Positions 1 to 7,710 of a stretch of DNA of 17,802 nt are shown in pieces. Every line of letters begins with the position of its first letter. Position 1 is the first letter of the stretch. Source of the stretch: CADEEN01 sp040384625 (GTDB lineage: Bacteria; Pseudomonadota; Gammaproteobacteria; Burkholderiales; Burkholderiaceae_C); NCBI GenBank assembly GCA_040384625.1, contig JAZKIW010000159.1, forward strand, positions 1-17,802, written 5' to 3'. The notes beneath the pieces were generated by a model. The model had not been told where the DNA came from. It saw only the letters and a list, made by a program, of their open reading frames with translations, and did no database searches. The position numbers and the translations under genes were made by a program.

Positions 1-1041
1 GAGCGCGACCGCGCCGCCGTGCACGTTGACGATCTCGTGCGGCAGCTTGAACTCGACCATCGCCGCCATCGTCACCGCGGCGAAGGCCTCGTTGACCTCC
101 CACAGGTTGACGCTCTTGGCATCCCAGCCGGCGCGCCTCAACACCTTCTCGATCGCCCCGGCCGGCGCAGTGGCGAACCACTCGGGCGCCTGGGCGTGCA
201 CGGCGTGTCCGGCGATGCGTGCGATCGGCTTCACGCCCATCTTCGCGGCCGTGCTCTCACGCATCAGCACCAGGGCCGCGGCGCCGTCCGAGATCGACGA
301 CGACGAGGCGGCGGTGATGGTGCCGTCCTTCTTGAAGGCGGGCTTTAGCGTCGGGATCTTGTCCAGCTTGGCCTTGAAGGGCTGCTCGTCGAACTTGATC
401 AGGCTGTCGCCCTTCGGACTGGCGAGGGTGACGGGCGCCATCTCCCAGGCGAAGCTGCCGTCTTCGTTGGCGACCTTGGCGCGCTGCGTGCTCGCGATCG
501 AGAACTGATCCATCGCCTCGCGCGTGAAACCGTACTTGCCGACGCACTGCTCGGCGAACACCCCCATCGCCTTGCCGCGCTCGTAGGCGTCTTCCAGGCC
601 GTCGAGCGCCATGTGGTCGTACAGCGCCGCGGCGCCGTACTTGACGCCCTTGCGCGCGAACACCAGGTGCGGCGCATTGGTCATGCTTTCCATGCCGCCG
701 GCCAGCATCACGTTGGCGCTGCCAGCGGCGAGCATGTCGTGCGCAAACATCATCGCGCGCATGCCGCTGCCGCACATCTTGCTGAGGGTCACGGCACCGG
801 TCGAGTCGGGCAGGCCCGCCTTGCGCAGGGCCTGGCGCGCCGGGGCCTGGCCCTGGCCGGCCATCAGGCAGTTGCCGAACAGGACCTCGTCGATCGCATC
901 AGCGGGCACGCCGGCGCGCTCGACCGCCGCCTTGATCGCGACGGCGCCCAGCTCCCAGGCGGCCAGGCCGGCAAAGTCGCCGAGCAGGCCGCCAATCGGC
1001 GTGCGCGCGGCGGAGACGATCACGATGCTTTCGGTGGCCAT
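1..1041 (-). CDS. acetyl-CoA acetyltransferase (thiolase), 3' end off the window
   Basis: Degradative/biosynthetic thiolase that interconverts two acetyl-CoA with acetoacetyl-CoA and CoA in the cytoplasm. The first 347 residues are present; the family is usually about 390, so roughly the last 45, including the second active-site Cys, lie beyond base 1. Visible landmarks are the N-terminal ESIVIVSAARTPIGG, the acyl-accepting Cys90 in SKMCGSGMRA, GGMESMTN, NEAFAAV near residue 310, and the active-site His341 in NVHGGA just before the edge. The start is ATG at 1039-1041, preceded by a clear AAAGGAG ribosome site 6 nt upstream. It is divergent from the stress-protein gene. Similar thiolases often accompany leucine or fatty-acid catabolism and could supply acetoacetyl-CoA turnover for the isovaleryl-CoA pathway genes to the right. 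A PHB-type PhaA role cannot be excluded from sequence alone. Confidence 0.95.
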   Translation of the reverse strand, partial: MATESIVIVSAARTPIGGLLGDFAGLAAWELGAVAIKAAVERAGVPADAIDEVLFGNCLMAGQGQAPARQALRKAGLPDSTGAVTLSKMCGSGMRAMMFAHDMLAAGSANVMLAGGMESMTNAPHLVFARKGVKYGAAALYDHMALDGLEDAYERGKAMGVFAEQCVGKYGFTREAMDQFSIASTQRAKVANEDGSFAWEMAPVTLASPKGDSLIKFDEQPFKAKLDKIPTLKPAFKKDGTITAASSSSISDGAAALVLMRESTAAKMGVKPIARIAGHAVHAQAPEWFATAPAGAIEKVLRRAGWDAKSVNLWEVNEAFAAVTMAAMVEFKLPHEIVNVHGGAVAL

Positions 1042-1171
1042 GGTGGGCTCCTTTCGTCAGGTCGATGGCGCAAGCATAGTGGCCCCGGGCGTCGCCTGCA
1101 CGGGCGAGGCGTCGGTCGCCGGTGTATGGTCGAGCCGTGCAATGGTCCGTCAACGAAAGGAGTCGCTGCCC
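1042..1171. promoter_or_regulatory. divergent intergenic region between thiolase and usp
   Basis: This 130-bp gap must hold promoters for both the thiolase (leftward) and the stress protein (rightward). Each gene has a strong AAAGGAG Shine-Dalgarno sequence at the edge of the gap (complement of 1048-1054, and 1156-1162). I could not identify convincing -35/-10 boxes, and no LiuR-like palindrome is visible here, unlike in the 7.65-8.16 kb region. Confidence 0.5.
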
Positions 1172-1606
1172 ATGTTCGAGAAAGTCCTGATGCCGACCGA
1201 CGGATCGGAGGTGTCCCTGACAGCGGCCGAGCGCGCCCTGGCGCTGGCCAAGCTCTCGGGGGCGCCCTTGCATGTCGTGTTCGTGCAGGAGCCCTATCCG
1301 TACACCGGCATCGGTGCGGCCAGCAGCGCCGGCGTTCAAGACTTCCTGGCCGCGGGTCAGCAGCATGCCGCACAGGCCTTCGACCGCATCGGCGCGCTGG
1401 CCCAGGATCGGGGCGTGCGCCTGAGCACCGAGAGCGTCGAGGGCGACAGTCCGGCCGAGCAGATCGTCGAGGCCGCCCGCCGCAGCGGCGCAGACGCCAT
1501 CGTGATGGCCTCCCATGGCCGCACCGGACTTGCGCGCGTGTTGCTGGGCAGCGTGGCCAGCAAGGTGCTGATGCTGTCGCCAGTGGCAGTAATGATCGTC
1601 AAGTAG
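1172..1606 (+). CDS. universal stress protein, UspA family
   Basis: Single-domain Usp protein of 144 residues, the normal size for the family, which is cytoplasmic and associated with stress survival and often with ATP binding. The N-terminal MFEKVLMPTDGSE strand-and-Asp signature is typical. The C-terminal nucleotide-binding loop reads ASHGRTGLARVLLGS, matching G-2x-G-9x-G(S/T) except that Ala replaces the first Gly, a common variant. The ATG at 1172 is chosen because AAAGGAG sits 9 nt upstream and homology begins there; the open frame continues upstream only as antisense to the thiolase. The gene stands alone, convergent with aceK, whose stop lies 13 bp away. The specific stress role cannot be inferred. 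Confidence 0.95.
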   Translation: MFEKVLMPTDGSEVSLTAAERALALAKLSGAPLHVVFVQEPYPYTGIGAASSAGVQDFLAAGQQHAAQAFDRIGALAQDRGVRLSTESVEGDSPAEQIVEAARRSGADAIVMASHGRTGLARVLLGSVASKVLMLSPVAVMIVK

Positions 1607-1619
1607 GCTCCAGCGGCCC

Positions 1620-3386
1620 TCAGGCGCGCCGGCCGGCGGCTCCTCGCGCCGCGAAGCGTTTGCGCTCGTCGTAGGGGAACACGTCGTGCACATGGCCGGC
1701 CAGGATGCGCTCCTTGTGGCCTTGCCAGAAGGCGGCGTCGAGCAGGTCGGCATGGTGTTTAAGGAAGACTTCGCGCACCCGGTCGTTGCCGAGCAGGAAG
1801 GGGCCGAAGGTCTCGGGGAAGACATCCTTCGGGCCGACGTGGTACCAGACCTCGCCGCTCATCTCTTCTTCCTCATTGCGTGGCGTGGGCACGCGGCGGA
1901 ACTGGCAGTCGGTGATGTACTCGATCTCGTCGTAGTCGTAGAACACCACCTTGCCGTGGCGCGTGACGCCGAAGTTCTTCCACAGCATGTCGCCGGGGAA
2001 GATGTTGGCGGCCACCAGGTCCTTGATTGCGTTGCCGTACTCGATCACCGCGTGTTCGATCTGCTCCGGCGTCGCGTCGTGCAGGAAGATGTTGAGCGGG
2101 ATCATGCGCCGCTCGATGTACAGGTGGCGGATCACCAGCGCATCGCCATCTTCCTCGAGCACGCTGGCGCACTCCCGCTTCAGCTCGGCCACCAGGGCAT
2201 CGTCGAAGCGTGCGCGCGGGAAGGCCACATTGGTGTACTCCAGCGTGTCGGCCATGCGGCCAACGCGGTCGTGGGTCTTCACCAGCAGGTACTTGCCCTT
2301 GATCTGCTCGCGCGTGGTGTCCTTGGGCGGCGGATAGAAGTCCTTGATGACCTTGAACACATAAGGGAAGGAGGGCAGGTCGAAGACCAGCATGACCATG
2401 CCCTTGATGCCCGGCGCGATGCGGAAGGTGTCGCTCGAGTGGCGCAGGTGATAGAGGAAGTCGCGGTAAAAGATGTTCTTGCCTTGTTTCTGCAGGCCGA
2501 TTGCGCTGTACACCTCGGAGCGCGGTTTCCTGGGCATCATCGAGCGCAGGAACTGCACGTAGGCGCTCGGGATTTCCATCTCGACCATGAAGTAGGCGCG
2601 CGCAAAGCTGAAGATCAGCAGCAGCTCGTCCTCGCCGAACAGGGCGGCGTCGACCGTCAGGCCGCCCTGCGCGCTGTGCACGATCGGCAAGGCGAAAGGT
2701 GTCTCGTTGAAGCCGTTGATGACCTTGCCGACGACGTAGGCGCCCTTGTTGCGGAAGAACAGCGATGACAGCACCTGGATCTGGAAGTTGGTGCGCAGGC
2801 GCCAGTCGCCGAGCTGTTTGATCACCGCCGCCAGCACCGAGTCGACATCGCGCTCGAGGTCCTCGAACTCGCGCTGGAGCTGGAAGTTGGTGACGATGCG
2901 CAGCAGGGTCTCGCGCAGCGTGTCCCGCGTCGGGTAGTAGGCGCGGTAGGTCGGCGTCGCGGCCGGTTCGTCGTTTTCGATGTACTCGGTCGAGACCGCG
3001 GGGCGCACGAAGATGAAGTCGTTGCGAAAGTAGCTGCGGTGCAGCAGCTTGGTCGTCACCGAGTTGAAGAAGGTTTCAGCCAGTTCGGGCTGGTGGTGGT
3101 TGGTCAAGAGGCCGATGTAGTGCAGCTTGACCTGCTGCCAGACGTCGGCCGGCAGGTGCGGCGCGTCGAACTCGCGCGTCAGGCGCTCGCTGGCCTCGTT
3201 GACGCGCAGGTCATAGAACTCAATGCGCTCGCGCTGGGCGCGTTGCTGCCCGTGCCAGTCAGCCCGCTCGAAGCGCGCCTTGGCCTCGCGCGTGGTCTCG
3301 CGAAACAGCCGGTAGTGGCGGTTGAAGCCTTCGAGCATCGCCTGCGCGATGTCGACGGCACGCGGGTCGGTGAGCTGGGGGAACAT
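1620..3386 (-). CDS. aceK: bifunctional isocitrate dehydrogenase kinase/phosphatase AceK
   Basis: Phosphorylates and dephosphorylates isocitrate dehydrogenase, so it sets flux between the TCA cycle and the glyoxylate shunt during growth on acetate, fatty acids or other acetyl-CoA sources. The protein has 588 residues against 578 for E. coli AceK and aligns along its length. The N-terminal regulatory half begins around ILDGFNRHYRLFRE-like sequence. The kinase half has the ATP-binding Lys345 in YVFKVIKD (E. coli Lys336), the catalytic Asp466 and Asn471 in PGDMLWKNFG (E. coli Asp457/Asn462) and Asp484 in FYDYDEI. The start is the ATG at 3384-3386. It lacks a good Shine-Dalgarno but begins 9 bp after the carbonic anhydrase stop, so translational coupling is likely. 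It is the last gene of the leftward block. No aceA/aceB lies in the window. Confidence 0.97.
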   Translation of the reverse strand: MFPQLTDPRAVDIAQAMLEGFNRHYRLFRETTREAKARFERADWHGQQRAQRERIEFYDLRVNEASERLTREFDAPHLPADVWQQVKLHYIGLLTNHHQPELAETFFNSVTTKLLHRSYFRNDFIFVRPAVSTEYIENDEPAATPTYRAYYPTRDTLRETLLRIVTNFQLQREFEDLERDVDSVLAAVIKQLGDWRLRTNFQIQVLSSLFFRNKGAYVVGKVINGFNETPFALPIVHSAQGGLTVDAALFGEDELLLIFSFARAYFMVEMEIPSAYVQFLRSMMPRKPRSEVYSAIGLQKQGKNIFYRDFLYHLRHSSDTFRIAPGIKGMVMLVFDLPSFPYVFKVIKDFYPPPKDTTREQIKGKYLLVKTHDRVGRMADTLEYTNVAFPRARFDDALVAELKRECASVLEEDGDALVIRHLYIERRMIPLNIFLHDATPEQIEHAVIEYGNAIKDLVAANIFPGDMLWKNFGVTRHGKVVFYDYDEIEYITDCQFRRVPTPRNEEEEMSGEVWYHVGPKDVFPETFGPFLLGNDRVREVFLKHHADLLDAAFWQGHKERILAGHVHDVFPYDERKRFAARGAAGRRA

Positions 3387-3395
3387 GCGCGGTCA

Positions 3396-4067
3396 TCAAT
3401 CTTCATCGGCACCGGTGGCCAGGCGCGGATAGCGCTTCAGGGCGGCGGCGAACACCGCGACGACGGTTTCGGGCCGGTCCATCGTGACCTGCAGGTTTTT
3501 CAGCAGCCCATCGCGCAGGCCGTAGACCCAGCCGTGCACCGCCACGCTCTGCCCGCGCGCCCAGGCGTCCTGCAGCACGGTCGACAGGGCCACGTTGCCG
3601 ACCTGCTCGATGACGTTCATCTCGCACAGGATGTCCTCCTGCTCGGCCTCGGAGAGGTGCTCTAGGCGCTTGCGGTGGCGCAGGCGGACGTCCTGCACAT
3701 GGCGCAGCCAGTTATCGGCCAGGCCGATGCGCGTGCCGCGCAGCGCGGCGCGCACGCCGGCGCAGCCGTAGTGTCCGACGACCATGATGTGCTCGACCTT
3801 CAGGTGCTCGACCGCGAACTGGATCGTCGACAGCGCATTCAGGTCGCTGTGCACGACGACGTTGGCGACGTTGCGATGCACGAACACCTCGCCCGGGTCG
3901 AGGCCAGTGATCTCGTTGGCCGGCACGCGGCTGTCGGCGCAGCCGATCCACATGTACTTCGGGTTCTGCTGCTTGGCCAGGCGCGTGAAGAAGCCCGGCT
4001 CGCGCGCTTCGGTGCGCTCGGCCCAGCGCCGGTTATTGTCGAGAAGGCTGTTCAGTTCGTCGCTCAT
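3396..4067 (-). CDS. can: beta-class carbonic anhydrase (type II, bicarbonate-regulated)
   Basis: Zinc enzyme hydrating CO2 to bicarbonate in the cytoplasm. It has 223 residues, close to E. coli Can (220). The zinc ligands and catalytic pair are Cys43, Asp45 and Arg47 in WIGCADSRVP, and His99 and Cys102 in VGHYGCAGV. Trp40, Arg65 and Tyr182 match by position the W39/R64/Y181 triad that forms the non-catalytic bicarbonate pocket in the Haemophilus influenzae enzyme, so an allosteric type II enzyme is expected. The start at ATG 4065-4067 gives the conserved MSDELNSLLDNNRRWAE N terminus; an open frame extends upstream but looks unlike the family. It lies between the EF-hand gene (20 bp) and aceK (9 bp). 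Bicarbonate is the substrate of methylcrotonyl-CoA carboxylase in leucine breakdown, which may explain its presence here. Confidence 0.96.
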   Translation of the reverse strand: MSDELNSLLDNNRRWAERTEAREPGFFTRLAKQQNPKYMWIGCADSRVPANEITGLDPGEVFVHRNVANVVVHSDLNALSTIQFAVEHLKVEHIMVVGHYGCAGVRAALRGTRIGLADNWLRHVQDVRLRHRKRLEHLSEAEQEDILCEMNVIEQVGNVALSTVLQDAWARGQSVAVHGWVYGLRDGLLKNLQVTMDRPETVVAVFAAALKRYPRLATGADED

Positions 4068-4087
4068 GGGGGTCCGGTGGGGGTGCG

Positions 4088-4465
4088 TCAACGCTCGCGA
4101 GAGGGTGTGCGCTGGCGCACGTAGCGCTGGAGGTCGGCGAAGCCCACGCTGCCCCGGCCGTCGCGGTCGATGCGATCGAAGTGCTGCGCCACCCAGCCCA
4201 GGCCCGCGATGCGCGCCTGCGAACGCGTCAGCGTGCCCCCATGCCGGGCCGCGGCGGCATCGAAGGCGCTGCGCAGCTTGGCCTCCGCCTGCGCCTGAAG
4301 GGCCGCGCCGCGCAGCGGCGCGCTGGCCGACGGGGCGAGCGTTGCGGGTGCCCAGGGGCCGCGCCGCGTGGTCTCGATGACCGCCGGCTCGGTCGGCGCG
4401 GCGCCGGCACGCGCGACCACGGTGGCGATCACGGCGCCCAGCAGGATGCGGCGGCGCGGACTCAT
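4088..4465 (-). CDS. small exported EF-hand protein
   Basis: A 125-residue protein that I recognise only by domain. Residues 1-22 form a signal peptide with an Arg-rich start (SPRRRILLG, possibly Tat-like) and a cleavage-like end near ARAGA. A linker rich in Ala and Pro follows. Residues 100-111 (DRDGRGSVGFAD) fit an EF-hand calcium loop with Asp at positions 1, 3 and 12, Gly at 6 and Val at 8; Arg at position 5 and Asp rather than Glu at 12 suggest modest affinity. Residues 72-83 look like a decayed first EF-hand with no acidic ligands. The ATG overlaps the stop of the upstream peptidase gene (ATGA), so the two are translationally coupled. A periplasmic calcium-binding or partner role is inference. 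Confidence 0.8.
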   Translation of the reverse strand: MSPRRRILLGAVIATVVARAGAAPTEPAVIETTRRGPWAPATLAPSASAPLRGAALQAQAEAKLRSAFDAAAARHGGTLTRSQARIAGLGWVAQHFDRIDRDGRGSVGFADLQRYVRQRTPSRER

Positions 4466-6000
4466 GGGCCGCTCCGGTAGAACGTGTCGAGATCGGCGCG
4501 CGAACGCACGCGCGAAGCGTCATCCAGATAGGTCATGTGCCCTCCAGGGTAGTCGCGCAGCGCCAGCGTCGGCACGGCGCCCAGGCGCGCCAGGTCGAGC
4601 TCGGTTTGGTGAAACGGCGTCGCCAGGTCGTGCCGGCCGCTGATCGCCAGCACGCGCAGCGCGGGGTTGAGCAGCAGCGCGGCGGCCAGGTCGGGCAGCG
4701 TGTCGGGCAGCGCCTTGCCGTCGTGGCTGAAGTCCCAGACCTCGATCGCCCGGCTGAACAGGACATAGGGTGATGGCGTGGTGTAGCCCAGCGATGCCAG
4801 GTACGGCCCGATCGCTCCGGCAAACGAGCTTTCGATCAACCCGTTCGACGGATCGCCGCCTTGCGCCAGCGTGCTGCCTGGTGGCGCAGCGATACGAGAG
4901 TCATAGCGGCCCAGCAGCTGGCCGCTGACCAGGCCGGTGCGCACCGGCCCGGGTTGCAGGTTCAGGTTCGTGCGCCAGGTCGTCGCGCCAATGCCGGTGT
5001 TGGCGACGAGCTGGGTGACGAGCGTTTCCTCGGGCGGCGTGGCGCTGCCGAGCCAGGCCTGCACGGCGGATGCATAGGGCTGGTCCGCCAGCACGCGCGC
5101 CGAGGCAATGAAGAGGTCGTCGTCGACGGGCGGCGGCTGTACCTGCTGGTACCAAGCGCCGGTCGCGGCATAGGTGGGCAGGAAGCCGGCGCAGCTGACA
5201 TTCGTGCGCTCGACGACGGCGCAATTGCTGTTGTAGTCGAGCGCGGGGCTCTGCAGGACCACGCCTGCCAGCTCGACGCCGGCCTGTTCGAGCAGGAGTG
5301 CCAGCACCGCACCGCGCGGGCCGCCATAGGATTCGCCGAACAGCCATTTCGGCGACGCCTGTCGGGCGTTGACTTCGACATAGCGGCGCACGAAGTCGCG
5401 GAACACGGCGGCGTCGGCGTCGACACCCCAGAAGCTGCGGTTGTTGTGCGGCGCGATGGCCTGCGAATGGCCGCTGCCGACAGCGTCGACGAAGACGAGA
5501 TCGCTGACGTCGAGCATCGTCTCGAGGTTGTCGACGAGGGCGAAAGGCCGCGGCAGGGTTGTCGACGGCACGCCGGTCGCAAGCCGGCGCGGGCCGAACG
5601 AGCCCAGGTGCAGCCACACCGACGCCGAACCGGGGCCGCCGTTGAAGAAGAAGGTCACTGGCCGGGTGCCCGCTGTGGCGCCGTTGAGGGTGTAGGCGGC
5701 GTAGAACATCGCGGCCTTCGGTGCGCCACTCGTCGGATCGCTCGCCACCAGGTGGCCCACGGTGGCGGTGTAGGCCAGCGCGCCCGAGGGCAGCGCGAGC
5801 TGGTGCTGGCTGATCGCAGCGCGCTCCTGGCCCGTGGCGAGTGATGCGTTGGCGTCCGACGAGTATGTGGTCGCATCGAACCACGCCGTACCGTCCCCGC
5901 CGCCGCCGCCGCCACCACCACCGCCGCCGCAGGCGGCCAGCACGAGGCCCGCGAGCGCGGCAGCGCAGCGACCGCGCCATGCGGCGCCGGTGGCCGTCAC
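4462..6000 (-). CDS. S10-family serine carboxypeptidase-like lipoprotein
   Basis: Alpha/beta-hydrolase peptidase of the serine carboxypeptidase (S10) family, 512 residues, expected to remove C-terminal residues from peptides outside the cytoplasm. It begins with a lipoprotein signal peptide and the lipobox LAAC, with Cys24 as the lipidation site. Eleven consecutive glycines follow as a flexible tether. The oxyanion-region motif FFFNGGPGSAS, the nucleophile Ser224 in GESYGG, Asp458 in SGRHDLATPF and His488 in YPGGHM complete the triad. The start is a GTG (complement of 5998-6000) overlapping the TGA of the dehydrogenase gene as GTGA, and it gives a well-formed signal peptide. The stop overlaps the next ATG. 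Its place inside a leucine-catabolism operon is unexpected; supplying amino acids from peptides is one possible link. True substrates are unknown. Confidence 0.9.
   Translation of the reverse strand: MTATGAAWRGRCAAALAGLVLAACGGGGGGGGGGGDGTAWFDATTYSSDANASLATGQERAAISQHQLALPSGALAYTATVGHLVASDPTSGAPKAAMFYAAYTLNGATAGTRPVTFFFNGGPGSASVWLHLGSFGPRRLATGVPSTTLPRPFALVDNLETMLDVSDLVFVDAVGSGHSQAIAPHNNRSFWGVDADAAVFRDFVRRYVEVNARQASPKWLFGESYGGPRGAVLALLLEQAGVELAGVVLQSPALDYNSNCAVVERTNVSCAGFLPTYAATGAWYQQVQPPPVDDDLFIASARVLADQPYASAVQAWLGSATPPEETLVTQLVANTGIGATTWRTNLNLQPGPVRTGLVSGQLLGRYDSRIAAPPGSTLAQGGDPSNGLIESSFAGAIGPYLASLGYTTPSPYVLFSRAIEVWDFSHDGKALPDTLPDLAAALLLNPALRVLAISGRHDLATPFHQTELDLARLGAVPTLALRDYPGGHMTYLDDASRVRSRADLDTFYRSGP
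5896..5931 (-). repeat. in-frame glycine-codon repeat after the lipobox
   Basis: Immediately after the lipobox Cys codon (complement of 5929-5931) come eleven Gly codons on the minus strand: GGC, GGC, GGT, GGT, GGT, GGC five times, then GGG. The repeat unit is three bases, so slippage would change tether length without shifting the frame. Poly-Gly tethers directly after the lipidated Cys are common in betaproteobacterial lipoproteins. Confidence 0.85.
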
Positions 6001-7178
6001 ATTGTCTCCGCGAACAGCTCACGCCCGATCAGCATGCGGCGGATCTCGCTCGTCCCGGCACCGATCTCGTACAGCTTGGCGTCGCGCCACAGGCGGCCCA
6101 GCGGGTACTCGTTGATGTAGCCGTTGCCACCGAAGATCTGGATGCCTTCGCCCGCCATCCAGGTCGCCTTCTCGGCGCACCACAGGATCACGCTGGCGCA
6201 GTCCTTGCGCACCTGGCGCACGTGCTGCGGGCCGAGCGCATCGAGGTTCTTGCCCACCGTGTAGCAGAAGGCGCGCGCAGCCTGCAGCACGGTGTACATG
6301 TCGGCCACCTTGCCCTGGATCAACTGGAATTCGCCGATCGACTGGCCGAACTGCTTGCGGTCGTGGGTGTAGGGGATCACGTTGTCCATCACGCTCTGCA
6401 TGATGCCGATCGGGCCGGCGGCGAGCACCGCGCGCTCGTAGTCGAGGCCGCTCATCAGCACCTTGGCGCCGCCATTGAGCGCTCCGAGGATGTTCGCTGC
6501 CGGCACCTCGACATCCTGGAAGACCATCTCGCCGGTGTGCGACCCCCGCATGCCCAGCTTGTCGAGCTTCTGCGCCGTCGAAAAGCCTTTCATGCCCTTC
6601 TCGACGATGAAGGCGGTGACGCCGCGCGCGCCCAGCTCCGGCTCGGTCTTGGCGTAGACCACCATCGTGTCGGCGTCGGGGCCGTTCGTGATCCACATCT
6701 TGTTGCCGTTGAGCAGGTAGAAGCCGCCTTTGTCCTCGGCCTTCAGCTTCATGCTGATGACATCGGAGCCGGCCCCTGGTTCGCTCATCGCCAGCGCGCC
6801 GACATGCTCGCCACTGATCAGCTTGGGCAGGTATTTCTGGCGCTGCGCGTCGCTGCCGTTGCGCTTCAACTGATTGACGCACAGGTTCGAGTGCGCGCCG
6901 TAGGACAAGCCGATCGAGGCCGAGGCGCGCGAGATCTCTTCCATCGCCACCATGTGCGCCAGGTAGCCCATGTTGGCGCCGCCGTAGGCCTCGGGCACGG
7001 TGATGCCCAGCACGCCCAGCTCGCCCATCTTGCGCCACAAGTCCATCGGGAACTGGTCGCTCGCGTCGACCTGCGCGGCACGCGGCGCGATCTCGGCTTC
7101 GGCGAAAGCGCGCACCGCATCGCGCAGCGCGTCGATGTCTTCGCCGAGCTGGAAGTCGAGGCCGGGAAGGGTGCTCAT
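5997..7178 (-). CDS. ivd: isovaleryl-CoA dehydrogenase
   Basis: FAD-dependent acyl-CoA dehydrogenase converting isovaleryl-CoA to 3-methylcrotonyl-CoA in leucine degradation (LiuA/Ivd), passing electrons to ETF. It has 393 residues with the full family fold: ALAMSEPGAGSD and WITNG flavin/substrate motifs around 128-166, and GIQIFGGNGYINEYPLGR near the C terminus. The assignment to Ivd rather than a short- or medium-chain enzyme rests on the catalytic base: Glu248 lies in LDYERAVLAAGPIGIMQ, the isovaleryl-CoA position, while the usual MCAD Glu position is Gly in YEIGAGTSEIRR. The ATG at 7176-7178 has a GAGGAG ribosome site 9 nt upstream. It follows the thioesterase gene by 13 bp and overlaps the peptidase start. 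The mcc and HMG-CoA lyase genes of the pathway are not in the window. Confidence 0.96.
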   Translation of the reverse strand: MSTLPGLDFQLGEDIDALRDAVRAFAEAEIAPRAAQVDASDQFPMDLWRKMGELGVLGITVPEAYGGANMGYLAHMVAMEEISRASASIGLSYGAHSNLCVNQLKRNGSDAQRQKYLPKLISGEHVGALAMSEPGAGSDVISMKLKAEDKGGFYLLNGNKMWITNGPDADTMVVYAKTEPELGARGVTAFIVEKGMKGFSTAQKLDKLGMRGSHTGEMVFQDVEVPAANILGALNGGAKVLMSGLDYERAVLAAGPIGIMQSVMDNVIPYTHDRKQFGQSIGEFQLIQGKVADMYTVLQAARAFCYTVGKNLDALGPQHVRQVRKDCASVILWCAEKATWMAGEGIQIFGGNGYINEYPLGRLWRDAKLYEIGAGTSEIRRMLIGRELFAETM

Positions 7179-7191
7179 GATCGGTGTCTCC

Positions 7192-7647
7192 TCAATGGGT
7201 CAGTCCGCGGCCTTGCACGGTCATGACGGTGGCGGTCATCGTGGCACACAACGACTCGGCACCGCCGGCCTCATGTTGCCAGGCCTTGCCCTCGACCACG
7301 CTGATCGTGCGCCCCGCCTTGACGACCTGGCCCTCGAAGCGGAACCACGGTCCGCGCGCCGGCGCCAGCAGGTTCACCTTGAATTCGATCGTCAGCACCG
7401 CGGCGTCGGCCGGCATCAGCGAGAAGGCCGCGTAGCCGCAGGCCGAATCGAGGGCGGTCGAGACGATGCCGGCATGCACGAAGCCGTGCTGCTGGGTCAG
7501 CTCGGGCTTGTGCGCCATCACGATCACGACGCGACCAGCCTCGGCGACCTCGAGCTTGGCGCCAAGCGTGTGCATCACGCCCTGATGCCCGAAGGAGTCG
7601 TGCACGCGCTGGCGAAAGCCGGGGTCAGCAGGAGGGGGCAGGGGCAT
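7192..7647 (-). CDS. PaaI-family hotdog thioesterase
   Basis: Single hotdog-fold protein of 151 residues, the usual size for PaaI/YdiI-type acyl-CoA thioesterases, probably hydrolysing a short or branched acyl-CoA in the cytoplasm. The active-site helix reads QQHGFVHAGIVSTALDSACGYAA, with His54/Gly55, Gly60 and Asp67 in the positions typical of the family. The ATG at 7645-7647 follows a short GC-rich leader. It is the first gene of the leftward block: a LiuR-like palindrome lies 22-38 bp upstream and isovaleryl-CoA dehydrogenase starts 13 bp downstream. That context suggests relief of CoA trapped in leucine-pathway intermediates, such as isovaleryl-CoA or 3-methylcrotonyl-CoA, but this is inference. 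Confidence 0.9.
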   Translation of the reverse strand: MPLPPPADPGFRQRVHDSFGHQGVMHTLGAKLEVAEAGRVVIVMAHKPELTQQHGFVHAGIVSTALDSACGYAAFSLMPADAAVLTIEFKVNLLAPARGPWFRFEGQVVKAGRTISVVEGKAWQHEAGGAESLCATMTATVMTVQGRGLTH

Positions 7648-7669
7648 CGCGGCGGCGCCTCGATTGAGG

Positions 7670-7685
7670 TTTACGTTAACGTCAA
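7670..7685. promoter_or_regulatory. LiuR-type operator upstream of the thioesterase-ivd block
   Basis: TTTACGTTAACGTCAA is an inverted repeat, symmetric except for one position pair. It resembles, from memory, the LiuR motif described for branched-chain amino-acid genes in proteobacteria. It lies 22 bp before the thioesterase ATG and just after the end of the regulator gene. The 28-bp stretch 7659-7686 matches 8129-8156 at 24 positions, in the same orientation relative to the downstream minus-strand gene. A TTGACG on the minus strand at its right end could serve as a -35 box, but no convincing -10 is seen. Confidence 0.8.
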
Positions 7686-7710
7686 TGATACCGAGCGAAG
7701 ACGCGATGAC

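Noticed and set aside
1048..1162. 10-bp inverted repeat CTCCTTTCGT / ACGAAAGGAG flanking the thiolase-usp gap
   Set aside because: Each arm is simply the ribosome-binding site of one divergent gene, so the symmetry probably reflects two similar Shine-Dalgarno sequences rather than an operator.
5896..5931. Phase-variable on/off switch in the S10 lipoprotein gene
   Set aside because: The repeat unit is three bases, so unit gain or loss cannot shift the frame.
5841..7226. 461-codon plus-strand frame opposite isovaleryl-CoA dehydrogenase
   Set aside because: Antisense shadow caused by GC-rich third positions; the protein is Asp/His/Arg-rich without family motifs, while the opposite strand matches Ivd along its whole length.
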